Origin: Armatimonadota bacterium
Lineage (GTDB): Bacteria; Bacteroidota; Ignavibacteria; OLB7
Direction of reading: 5' to 3'
Assembly: GCA_020850315.1 (NCBI GenBank)
Contig: JADZEY010000103.1
Span: 1-43,436 of the forward strand
Length of the DNA stretch: 43,436 nucleotides
Shown here: piece after piece, positions 16,308-23,462 of the stretch
How the letters are laid out: each line of letters opens with the position of its first letter
How positions within the stretch are numbered: position 1 is the stretch's first letter
Notes under the pieces: generated by a model
What the model saw: the letters and a program-made list of their open reading frames with translations, nothing else
What the model was told of the DNA's origin: nothing
The model's database searches: none
Program-made: the position numbers and the translations under genes

Positions 16308-17984
16308 TCATCGTTTTCCGGGGCGGCCCTGGTAGCCACCGTTTCGCCAGAAGGTGACGCGGCCAAGCCTGTCGAACGGGGGGAACAGGTGCATCCCCCC
16401 GCCAACAATGTCGGGAAGGTGGTCGCCGTTCAGGTCACCAACGTCAATTGTCAGCAGGTGCGTTGGCGCGGTGGCGATTCCGTGGCCCATAAATTTTTGC
16501 TTCCCGTTATTCTCTAACCAGATCAAACTTGCGCGGCGCGGGTCGCTCCAGTCGTTGAACAGGCTGCTGGCCACCACGTCGGTGTCGCCATCGCCATCAA
16601 GGTCCGCGGCCTGGGCGCGGTAGGCCCCGTAGTAGCGGAGCAGGTCGTGCGAAACGAACTTCAGGTTCCCCTTATTCTCCAGCCATTGCACCCCGTGATA
16701 TGGGCGAACAACGATGGTGGGAAGATCCAAGTTGTCGCCGTTGGAGTACAGAATATCTAGGTCGTTGTCACCATCAATATCCACCAGCTGAATGCCCGAC
16801 GATCCGTAGCTGGGGGTTGGGGCTTTGAAGATGGTTTTCTCCTGGAACCGCTTTGCCGGAAGCACTGGCTTCGCATTTTTTTTGCCTGATTTTTTCTGGT
16901 TCAACAACACGCTCACCTCCTCATGCTCTTGTGAGATCACCGCCACGATGTCCAACTGGTGGTCGCCATTCAAATCAGCTATCGGGACGTTGATTGCGCC
17001 AGCTTTTCGGCTGATGATGTGATACTCAAACTGCCCAGCTTCTTTCTGCTCAATCCAGCCAACGCCGCCACGGTTCAGGTAGCCGAAATCGGCCACCGCG
17101 AAATCCACATCACCATCGCCGTCCAGATCCCCCGGCTGTACGTCGGCAGCGCGGCCAATCGAGTCAAGTATCACCTTCCCTTTGAAGTTCATGGCTCCGT
17201 CGTTTATCAGCAATCCAACTGCGCCAACGGGGGCATCGGTGGGGGCCATGCTGCCGATGCACGCCACCACAACGTCCAGCGCGCCATCGCCGTTAAAATC
17301 CAGCACCTCGGCATGGCCCGGGTTGGGGAGCTGCGCAATCGTGTCCTCGCGCCAGACAGAACCGACGCGGTGGATCCAAGAAAGCAGTTCGCCGCCAGCA
17401 TCGCAGACCAGAAGATCGTTCTGGCCGTTTTGGTCAAGGTCAACCACGTTCACATGGCCGATAGCTGGGCGGCTGGCGGTATCAATCGCCAAGCCGATTG
17501 GCTGTGCCGAAAATCCTATCGGCGAGGTCAGCGGGTCGGGGGCAAGCTGCGGCTGGTGCTGGGGGCTGAAGGTGTAGTAGTAGTGAATCACCTCCAACCA
17601 AACGCTATCGCTGTAGTTGGCCATTTTGCGGGTATGCAGCACTTCTATCATGTGCTGGATTGCTTCGGACCAGCTATCCATTGGCAGCAACTCCGGCTGC
17701 GGCACAAGGTGGCACCCGCCACAACGGAACGGTAGGTTGATTTTTTTTGCCCACGCTTGCTTGCTCAGGCTCGCTTTGGCGTTCAGGTAGTTTTTGGGGT
17801 CATCGCCAACGCGAGTTGCGGTTCCATCTTCGTGGCAGGCATTGCACGGGGTGCGCGGTTCGGCAGCGGTTGGCGTGGTAGAAGGGGTGGCAGCCCCAAC
17901 CCCAGCCAACAGAAGCGCCGCAAGAAGAAGACCCACGAAAACAAGAGAAAAGGGTGAGTAAATTTTAGAGGTTGGAGTTGGCAT
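16308..17984 (-). CDS. Di-haem FG-GAP/VCBS propeller protein
   Basis: This 558-aa exported protein has an N-terminal hydrophobic signal (about residues 11-32) and two c-type haem motifs, CNACH (about 47) and CGGCH (about 88). Behind them come seven Ca-binding DxDxDG-type loops such as DLDGDGDVDFAVAD and DLNGDHLPDIVGGG. Seven loops fit a seven-bladed beta-propeller. The haem part resembles small cytochrome c domains fused to propellers in environmental bacteria. A role in periplasmic or surface electron transfer is inferred. ATG 17984 is chosen over an adjacent TTG. It follows a cytochrome c5-like gene by 33 bases on the same strand. Confidence 0.8.
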   Translation of the reverse strand: MPTPTSKIYSPFSLVFVGLLLAALLLAGVGAATPSTTPTAAEPRTPCNACHEDGTATRVGDDPKNYLNAKASLSKQAWAKKINLPFRCGGCHLVPQPELLPMDSWSEAIQHMIEVLHTRKMANYSDSVWLEVIHYYYTFSPQHQPQLAPDPLTSPIGFSAQPIGLAIDTASRPAIGHVNVVDLDQNGQNDLLVCDAGGELLSWIHRVGSVWREDTIAQLPNPGHAEVLDFNGDGALDVVVACIGSMAPTDAPVGAVGLLINDGAMNFKGKVILDSIGRAADVQPGDLDGDGDVDFAVADFGYLNRGGVGWIEQKEAGQFEYHIISRKAGAINVPIADLNGDHQLDIVAVISQEHEEVSVLLNQKKSGKKNAKPVLPAKRFQEKTIFKAPTPSYGSSGIQLVDIDGDNDLDILYSNGDNLDLPTIVVRPYHGVQWLENKGNLKFVSHDLLRYYGAYRAQAADLDGDGDTDVVASSLFNDWSDPRRASLIWLENNGKQKFMGHGIATAPTHLLTIDVGDLNGDHLPDIVGGGMHLFPPFDRLGRVTFWRNGGYQGRPGKR

Positions 17985-18017
17985 CAAGCAAAGCGGTTGG
18001 CGTGTGTCTGGTTGATC

Positions 18018-18416
18018 TTATCGCAGTTTGGCAAGCATGAAGTCGAGCGCAAGCGTCACCTGTTTTTTTGTTAGGGTTGTGTGGCCCCCTTTGGCCGGCA
18101 TCAGGCCAAAGCCTTCCAGCGAATGCTTCAGCAACGTTTTGCGCCCTTTGCCCAGCCGCTCCTTCCACTCCTCCCGATTTCCCAGCCGTGGCGCGCCTTG
18201 CGCTCCGGTTTCGTGACAGGCATGGCAGGTAAGCTGGTATATCTGCTCCCCCTTTGATAGCCGCTTGGGGGATTGCTCTGCTGGCAATGTCACCATTGGA
18301 TGATTAGCTCCACTTACGGGGCCATGGCTGGCGATTGTGCTGGCGGCCATTGCAACGCTGACCCCCAACAACACTGCTGCCAATGCCGCCAGCAAGATAG
18401 GACTCTGTATCTTCAT
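18018..18416 (-). CDS. Cytochrome c5-like monohaem cytochrome
   Basis: This 132-aa periplasmic cytochrome c has a signal peptide (MKIQSPILLAALAAVLLGVS), haem motif CHACH, and the cytochrome c5 style GAQGAPRLGNREEW followed by LMPAKGG with the distal Met. ATG 18416 places the signal at the N-terminus; a nine-residue upward extension is unlikely. It is the first gene of a two-gene unit with the di-haem propeller protein, suggesting they exchange electrons. It is divergent from the rhodanese operon. Confidence 0.85.
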   Translation of the reverse strand: MKIQSPILLAALAAVLLGVSVAMAASTIASHGPVSGANHPMVTLPAEQSPKRLSKGEQIYQLTCHACHETGAQGAPRLGNREEWKERLGKGRKTLLKHSLEGFGLMPAKGGHTTLTKKQVTLALDFMLAKLR

Positions 18417-18545
18417 GCCAGAAGAACGAATAAGGAGCCGCAAAAATTACCAACCCAGAAGATTTTTTCCGGTTGGCAGGCAATGTCCCGGCTGGGGTTT
18501 GCGTCCATCCAGCGGTTTATCGAATGCCCCTTTTCTACTTCCCGC

Positions 18546-18574
18546 CATTGTGTGAGGAGCGAAGCGACGTGGCA
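18546..18574 (+). repeat. Degenerate copy of a widespread intergenic repeat
   Basis: CATTGTGTGAGGAGCGAAGCGACGTGGCA closely resembles the dispersed 'CATTGCGAGGAGCGAAGCGACG' element found between genes in many unrelated bacteria, which I know from memory. The exact 16-base core GAGGAGCGAAGCGACG is at 18554-18569. It lies between the divergent cytochrome and rhodanese genes. Confidence 0.5.
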
Positions 18575-18683
18575 CCGCAAAGTGCAGCGGCGCAAGCCCA
18601 TCCTGCGGCGGACAGTGAGTTCAAGGTTCTCCCAGAAACACGACTTTGGTCTAATCTTCAACCCTATTTACCAGCTTCCAGCG

Positions 18684-19409
18684 ATGACGCAGAACACCAA
18701 CACAAACCCGTGGGGCAAGGCATTTCGCGAGGCACGCACGGTGCTGCTTCCGGTGATTGTTGTGGCCATTGGGTTCAACCTCTTCTCCGCCACTGGCGTG
18801 CCCTGGGTTCGGACCATGCCGCAAGGCCCAGCCATCAGCAACGATGAGCTTTTTGGCGGCGACACCACGGCGGCCCCCGCCAACACGCTCCCCCCCACCA
18901 TTGCTGAATCCCCGCACGACACCGCCACCGCCAACGACAGCGCCGCAGCAATTGCAGCACTGGAACAACAACGGGTTGAGGATTCGCTGAAAGCCGCACG
19001 CAAGGCCGCCGCCGACAGCATCCAAAAAGCAAAAGCCGCCGAAGCCCAAGTGAAAGAAGCCGAGAACGTGCAGAAAGGGACGGTGAAGGAGATCACCACC
19101 GACCAAGCCAAGATGCTGTTCGACCGGAAGAAAGGATTCTGGATAGATGCGCGCCCGGCGGACTTGTACGCCAAAGGGCATATCCCACGGGCAATCAACA
19201 TCTTCCCGGAAGAGCTTCGCAAGCATATCAACGACCTTCCCGCCAGCGATTTGAACACCCTGATTGTGGTCTATTGCAACGGCGGATTATGCGAACTAAG
19301 CCACGAGCTTGCCAACAGCCTGGTGGCAATGGGATTCACCCGTGTGGTGGTTTATACCGGCGGCGAAGCCGAGTGGAGCGAGCGGGGATATCCGCTGGTG
19401 ACGAAGTAA
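18684..19409 (+). CDS. Membrane-anchored rhodanese-domain protein
   Basis: This 241-aa protein has one N-terminal membrane segment (TVLLPVIVVAIGFNLF, about residues 19-34), an Ala/Thr/Pro then Ala/Lys coiled linker (about 60-130), and a C-terminal rhodanese domain. The domain has FWIDARPADLYAKGHIPRA and the active-site loop YCNGGLC with Cys198; a second Cys lies at 203. Rhodaneses pass persulfide sulfur or act in thiol redox. The start at ATG 18684 (MTQNTNTNPWG) is well placed before the membrane segment; the upstream extension is not credible. It is the first gene of a plus-strand run with a MauE-like gene, lexA and ogt. Confidence 0.82.
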   Translation: MTQNTNTNPWGKAFREARTVLLPVIVVAIGFNLFSATGVPWVRTMPQGPAISNDELFGGDTTAAPANTLPPTIAESPHDTATANDSAAAIAALEQQRVEDSLKAARKAAADSIQKAKAAEAQVKEAENVQKGTVKEITTDQAKMLFDRKKGFWIDARPADLYAKGHIPRAINIFPEELRKHINDLPASDLNTLIVVYCNGGLCELSHELANSLVAMGFTRVVVYTGGEAEWSERGYPLVTK

Positions 19410-19446
19410 TCCGCAAGCAACCCGAACACGCAACCAACATCAATCT

Positions 19447-19971
19447 ATGAGCAACCTGATATCTGCTAACTCACCGCTTCTTCCCGAGGAATCCGCACCG
19501 GCGAATACCCCGTTGCTGCAAACCCTTTCGCTTGCGGCACGGCTGCTGGTCGGCTTTGTGATGCTGGTTGCCGGCGCGGGGAAGTTAGGGGCAATCGAAC
19601 AGTTCGGCCACAACATCTACAACTACCAACTGCTCCCGTTATCGCTGGTGAACATTGCCGCACTGCTGTTTATTTGGGCCGAGATCACCATCGGCATTTT
19701 GCTGATTGTTGGCGCGGCGGTGCGGGGAAGCGCGTTGATTAGCGGGGTGCTGCTGCTGCTGTTTATCGCTGCGGTGCTTTGGGCCATGTCGCAGGGTTTG
19801 GAGATTGATTGCGGATGCTTCGGCAACGCCAATGGCGAAGGTGGGGTGAAAGTTGGATGGCCAAAAGTGCTGGAAAATCTGGGGCTGCTTGCCGCCTCCA
19901 TGTTCCTGATCTACTTCCCCCGCTCCTACTTCAGTCTGGATCAGGTTATTCACCAACATTGGGAATCGTAG
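19447..19971 (+). CDS. MauE/DoxX-like four-helix membrane protein
   Basis: This 174-aa protein has four hydrophobic helices and the family motif LVAGAGKLGAIEQF between helices 1 and 2. A CGCFG motif after helix 3 (about residue 122) is typical of MauE-like proteins, which are linked to periplasmic disulfide or thiol maturation. DoxX-like membership is an alternative name for the same fold. It starts 37 bases behind the rhodanese gene. The pair of membrane thiol proteins suggests joint sulfur or thiol redox chemistry; this is inference. Confidence 0.75.
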   Translation: MSNLISANSPLLPEESAPANTPLLQTLSLAARLLVGFVMLVAGAGKLGAIEQFGHNIYNYQLLPLSLVNIAALLFIWAEITIGILLIVGAAVRGSALISGVLLLLFIAAVLWAMSQGLEIDCGCFGNANGEGGVKVGWPKVLENLGLLAASMFLIYFPRSYFSLDQVIHQHWES

Positions 19972-20016
19972 CACCCGACCTCCGTTTTCATTTCATCACT
20001 CACAGGATACTTCCAC

Positions 20017-20658
20017 GTGATCCGCATATCGCTAACGCCGCGCCAGAACGAGATTTATGAGTTCATCCGCAGCTGCATCCAGCAGCAGGGCGTGCCGCCA
20101 ACGCTTCCCGAAATCGGGGCGCGGTTCGGGATGAAATCGAACAACGGCGTGAACGATCTGCTGAACGTGCTGGAACGAAAAGGCTACATCATCCGCCGCC
20201 GCGGAACCGCACGCGGCATTGCCCTAACCGACCACGCCCCCCCTTCCGACCCAAAAAGCAAAGGGGTGAAAAAGCTGCCAATCGTTGGCGAAGGGGAAGC
20301 ATCCAACCCCATGTCCATGTTTCTGAACCAGCAAGGAACGCTTGCGCTGGACCCCCAGCTTGTCCCCCCCGGCAACGCCTTCCTTGCCGTGGTGGCCGAT
20401 GACGGAATGGACAAAGAAGGGATACTGAAAGGGGATTACGTTGTGGTGCAGCAAAACCCAACCCCACCCAACGGCGCGCTGGTGTTTGCCCTTTCCGGAA
20501 GCGACCAAATCGTCCGCCGCAGCAGCCCCGATGGAGCGCACCTGCTATCGGCCAACCGCTACTATCCAGCCGTCGGGGTTCAGGATTCGGAGAACGTGCA
20601 GATCGTCGGGGAAGTAACCGCAATACTCCGAACCGTGAAGCGGAACCCCGCCACCTAA
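20017..20658 (+). CDS. lexA: LexA-family repressor lacking autocleavage residues
   Basis: This 213-aa LexA homologue starts with GTG 20017. The N-terminal winged helix is canonical: LTPRQNEIYEFIR, VPPTLPEIGARFGMKS and RGTARGIAL (residues 6-70). The S24-like C-terminal domain is full length, but key residues differ from E. coli LexA. The cleavage pair Ala84-Gly85 reads Ala95-Ser96 (GEGEASNP). The nucleophile Ser119 of GMSM is Gly130 (ADDGMDKEG). Lys156 is Arg167 (QIVRRSS). It should bind DNA and dimerise, but not self-cleave with RecA. Cyanobacterial LexA with similar losses is known to have left SOS control. The gene is intact, follows the MauE-like gene by 45 bases and precedes ogt. Confidence 0.88.
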   Translation: MIRISLTPRQNEIYEFIRSCIQQQGVPPTLPEIGARFGMKSNNGVNDLLNVLERKGYIIRRRGTARGIALTDHAPPSDPKSKGVKKLPIVGEGEASNPMSMFLNQQGTLALDPQLVPPGNAFLAVVADDGMDKEGILKGDYVVVQQNPTPPNGALVFALSGSDQIVRRSSPDGAHLLSANRYYPAVGVQDSENVQIVGEVTAILRTVKRNPAT

Positions 20659-20707
20659 CAGCAATAGACCCGCCGCCCCTTCCGCCTGCGCGTTCGGTTC
20701 TGTTTTG

Positions 20708-20715
20708 TACTTTTG
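20708..20715 (+). promoter_or_regulatory. Possible ogt promoter (-7 element)
   Basis: TACTTTTG matches TAnnTTTG exactly in the 100-base gap between lexA and ogt, 43 bases before the ogt start. The -33 side is weak. ogt may thus have its own promoter besides read-through from lexA. Confidence 0.4.
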
Positions 20716-20758
20716 GCAAGCCTTTTTCTGCCCACCGACCTATCGCGCACGCATCGCC

Positions 20759-21271
20759 ATGACCGAACCAGCAGCAACAACCGAACACACCGACATAGCC
20801 CACATCACTATCGCCTCCCCCGCTGGGTTTCTCTCCATCCAAGGGACGCGCCGTGGCGTTAGCGGCATCCGCTTTGTTGAGACCGCCCAACCCGCCACCC
20901 AACGGCTTCCGGCCCCACTGCGCGATTGCGCTATTCAATTAGAGGAATACTTCGCCGGGAAACGGCAGGAATTTTTCTTGAAGTTAGATATGTTCGGCAC
21001 CGAGTTCGAGCAGCGCGTCTGGCAGGAAGTGATGCACATCCCATTTGGCGAAACTCGTAGCTACGGGGAGATAGCCGAGGTGCTGGGAGACACAAAAATT
21101 GTGCGCGCCGTTGGCCAAGCCAACGCCCACAATCCGTTGATGATTGTAGTCCCCTGCCACCGCGTTGTTGCCCACGATGGCGCACTGGTTGGCTACGCCG
21201 GCGGACTTCACCGGAAACGCTGGCTGCTGGATCACGAAGCCAAAGCATCGGGAATGAAGCTGGCGTTGTAA
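20759..21271 (+). CDS. ogt: Methylated-DNA--[protein]-cysteine S-methyltransferase
   Basis: Ogt removes O6-alkyl groups from guanine by moving them to its own Cys. The 170-aa product has the DNA-binding and active-site block RSYGEIAEVLGD, VGQANAHNPLMIVVPCHRVV (Cys133) and the closing GYAGGLHRKRWLLDHE. ATG 20759 (MTEPAATT) is chosen over an upstream Met, whose codons would overlap the promoter-like sequence. It lies behind the LexA-like repressor, so its expression may be tied to that protein. Confidence 0.93.
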   Translation: MTEPAATTEHTDIAHITIASPAGFLSIQGTRRGVSGIRFVETAQPATQRLPAPLRDCAIQLEEYFAGKRQEFFLKLDMFGTEFEQRVWQEVMHIPFGETRSYGEIAEVLGDTKIVRAVGQANAHNPLMIVVPCHRVVAHDGALVGYAGGLHRKRWLLDHEAKASGMKLAL

Positions 21272-21308
21272 AACCACACCGCAACCTCCATCACTGTTCA
21301 CTCTGCAC

Positions 21309-21500
21309 CATCTCAAGAGCGATTATCGGTATTCCAAAGACGTAGTGCACAACACCTTCCCCTTCCCCGATGCCATCACCGAGAAGCAGCGGGAATCCGT
21401 AGAAAAGCCTGGGGGAGATGCCAAAGAGGTCGAACGTAGATCGGCTATCACTTCGCCTTCCCACCAAGCCTGGGGGGAAGAACTACTGAGTGTCGAATAG
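21309..21500 (+). pseudogene. C-terminal remnant of an MmeI-like (type IIG) DNA methyltransferase
   Basis: The plus-strand frame reading HHLKSDYRYSKDVVHNTFPF at 21309-21368, then PDAITEKQRESVEK, closely matches the conserved C-terminal block 'LKSDYRYSKDIVYNNFPWP...TEKQ...IE' of large SAM-dependent DNA methyltransferases of the MmeI type. The catalytic and recognition parts are absent; ogt ends only 37 bases upstream. After about 21404 the frame runs through repeat sequence to a TAG at 21498. It marks a lost restriction-modification gene. Confidence 0.65.
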
Positions 21501-21540
21501 CCACTGACCACTGACCACTGACTACTGACCACTGACCACC
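21501..21540. repeat. Heptanucleotide tandem repeat (CCACTGA)n
   Basis: Five units of CCACTGA, one with a C-to-T change (CTACTGA), plus a partial sixth. The reverse-complement form (GGTCAGTGGTCAGT) also appears inside the MITE-like element near 9817-9830. Confidence 0.9.
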
Positions 21541-21545
21541 AATTT

Positions 21546-22925
21546 TCATTCTTCATCCTTCCCCAACACAAACTCCAATCCCTGCGCTAACTCAGGGTGG
21601 CGGAAACGATAGCCGGTGGCAAGCAGCACTTGTGGCGTTACCCGCTGGCTGGCAAGCAGCAACTCCTTCCCCATTTGCCCCAATGCTGTTTTCAGCGCGA
21701 AGGCGGGCACGGCAAGGGCGCAAGGGCGGCCAAGCACCGATGCCAGCGTTCGGGAGAACTCCCGATTGGTGGCGGGGTTGGGTGCAACAAGGTTCATTGC
21801 TCCGTGGATATCCTCGTTCATCAGCGCGTGGTGGATTCCGCCGATGGTGTCGTCAATCGTGATCCAGCTCCAGAACTGCTGCCCGTTGCCCAACGGCCCG
21901 CCAACCCCCAACCGGAACGGGAGCAACATTGGGGCAATCGCACCACCAGCCGGGGTCAGCACAAGGCCGATGCGTGGGTGCACCACTCGGATTCCCGCCT
22001 GGCGGGCTGGCTCGGCAGATTCCTCCCATCGTTGGGCAATCGCCGATAAAAAAAGGTCGCCCGCGCCCGCCGATTCATCCAGCAATTCCGCGCCACGGTC
22101 GCCGTAGAACCCGACGGCGGATGCCGAGATCATCACCGTTGGTTTCTGCTTCAGTTGCGCAATGGTGGTTGCCAACAGTTCGGTGCCCAGCACACGGCTT
22201 GCAATGATTGCCATGCGTTTGCTTCCGGTCCAGAGCGCGGCAATTGGTTCGCCAGCCAGATGCACCACAGCATCAATCCCTTCCAGGCGCGCTGCATCAA
22301 TTTCCCCTGTTTCCGGATTCCAATGGATCATATGTTCTGATGAACGCCCCCGCGTCAGCCCAATCACCCGATGCCCGCCAGTTGATAGGAAGGCAGCAAG
22401 CTGAGTTCCAAGCAGCCCGTTCGGGCCGGAGATCAGCACGGTTAATCGTGGTTTGTGGGCGTGCAACTGGTGGTCGGCAAGATCACGCTGGGTTAGCTGG
22501 TGGCGGTAGCGAAACGCGCGGTCGAACTTCCGGCGGGCGAAGCCACCGGCCACCAATCGGCCAAGCCGGCCAAACCGGAGCGTATATTCCAAACGGTCGG
22601 TCAGAATCGTGGTGTGGTTATCCTCGGAAGCGAACTGATGAAGGTGCTGGTATCGGGCAAACGGCCCGGATTCTTGCACATCCAGAAATTGGCGGCCATG
22701 CAGATACTCCTGATGCCGGATACTCCATTTCATCGGGAACAGGCCGGGCCTAATGCGAAGCACCACACGCGCGCCGTCGCGGATTCCGCCGGTGTGGGAA
22801 AGGATGGTTGTTGCTTCCCACGGGGGCATTAGTCGTGTAAGCGCGCCGGGGCGTTCGTGCCAATCGAACACCTGCTGGGTTGGGGCCGTAATTCGTGTGC
22901 TGTACTGGCGAACTTCCGGTTTCAT
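21546..22925 (-). CDS. SRPBCC-SDR fusion, TIGR01777-type epimerase
   Basis: This 459-aa protein joins an N-terminal START/SRPBCC-like ligand-binding domain (residues about 1-150; EVRQYSTRITAPTQQVFDWHERPGAL) to an NAD(P)-binding extended SDR of the YfcH/TIGR01777 family. The SDR part has VLISGPNGLLGTQLAAFLS, VVHLAGEPIA, SASAVGFYGDRG (Tyr of the active site) and HPRIGLVLTPAGGAI. The substrate is unknown. ATG 22925 (MKPEVRQYSTR) suits the SRPBCC start; a 24-residue extension is unlikely. The two domains also occur as separate genes elsewhere. An IS3 remnant lies just upstream. Confidence 0.85.
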   Translation of the reverse strand: MKPEVRQYSTRITAPTQQVFDWHERPGALTRLMPPWEATTILSHTGGIRDGARVVLRIRPGLFPMKWSIRHQEYLHGRQFLDVQESGPFARYQHLHQFASEDNHTTILTDRLEYTLRFGRLGRLVAGGFARRKFDRAFRYRHQLTQRDLADHQLHAHKPRLTVLISGPNGLLGTQLAAFLSTGGHRVIGLTRGRSSEHMIHWNPETGEIDAARLEGIDAVVHLAGEPIAALWTGSKRMAIIASRVLGTELLATTIAQLKQKPTVMISASAVGFYGDRGAELLDESAGAGDLFLSAIAQRWEESAEPARQAGIRVVHPRIGLVLTPAGGAIAPMLLPFRLGVGGPLGNGQQFWSWITIDDTIGGIHHALMNEDIHGAMNLVAPNPATNREFSRTLASVLGRPCALAVPAFALKTALGQMGKELLLASQRVTPQVLLATGYRFRHPELAQGLEFVLGKDEE

Positions 22926-22975
22926 GTTGGTGCGGTTCCGGTATGATTGTGCTGCGTTCCTGCTGTGGCTTGAAT

Positions 22976-23377
22976 CTACGGTATGAGGTGGCACCACCGA
23001 CCTCGACCGTCCATGCTGATTCGAATATCAGCAGCCGCAACTGGACAACCCGCGAACGCCGAAATGAACTGCGCTCCCTGATCGCTGTTGAACATCTCCG
23101 GCCCGCCACTGCTGAGCGCTTCCTCCTTGCGGGCTTCGCCCTGCTGTGAACGCGCTACCCGCTTGTCATCAAAGATCGACTCTGCTCCATCAAGCAGCTG
23201 CTTCTTCCATTGTGAAATCTGGTTGGGACGAACCCTATAACGTGCCGCCATCTCGTTGATCGTCTTCTCGCCGCGTAGTGCTTCTGGGCATGATGCTCCT
23301 TCTCCTTGCTGTTAGATCTGCCGCGAATCTACACGACCATCCACCAACTCTTCCTGTCCAAATTTTGGAGTCCACTA
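22976..23377 (-). pseudogene. Internally deleted IS3-family element (orfA-orfB remnant)
   Basis: On the minus strand the frame contains the orfA helix-turn-helix (EKTINEMAARYRVRPNQISQ, then WKKQLLDGAESIFDDK). After a short junction it jumps to the DDE region of orfB: FNSDQGAQFISAF, then IRISMDGRGRW, and then stops. The middle of the element is missing. A likely left end, TAGTGGACTCCAAAATTTGG, lies at 23358-23377. The other inverted repeat is absent. It is a dead transposon fragment between the SRPBCC-SDR gene and radA. Confidence 0.75.
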
Positions 23378-23462
23378 TAGTTCCCCCAACGCAGTCTTCA
23401 GGGCACTGTGGTCTTGTTGCGTGCGGCTTGCCTTGTGAGGAGGGGGGGGTGTTTGCACCGAA

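Larger units (their letters stand above)
21272..21545. other. Decayed intergenic region between ogt and the SRPBCC-SDR gene
   Basis: No intact gene. The stretch holds a methyltransferase remnant (21309-21404 recognisable, frame to 21500), a 12-base direct repeat AAGCCTGGGGG (21405-21415 and 21466-21476), and a heptamer tandem repeat (21501-21540). Confidence 0.6.

Noticed and set aside
21272-21545. CRISPR array suggested by repeats near 21405-21540
   Set aside because: The repeats are a 7-base tandem without spacers and one 11-12-base direct repeat; no repeat-spacer layout and no cas genes nearby.
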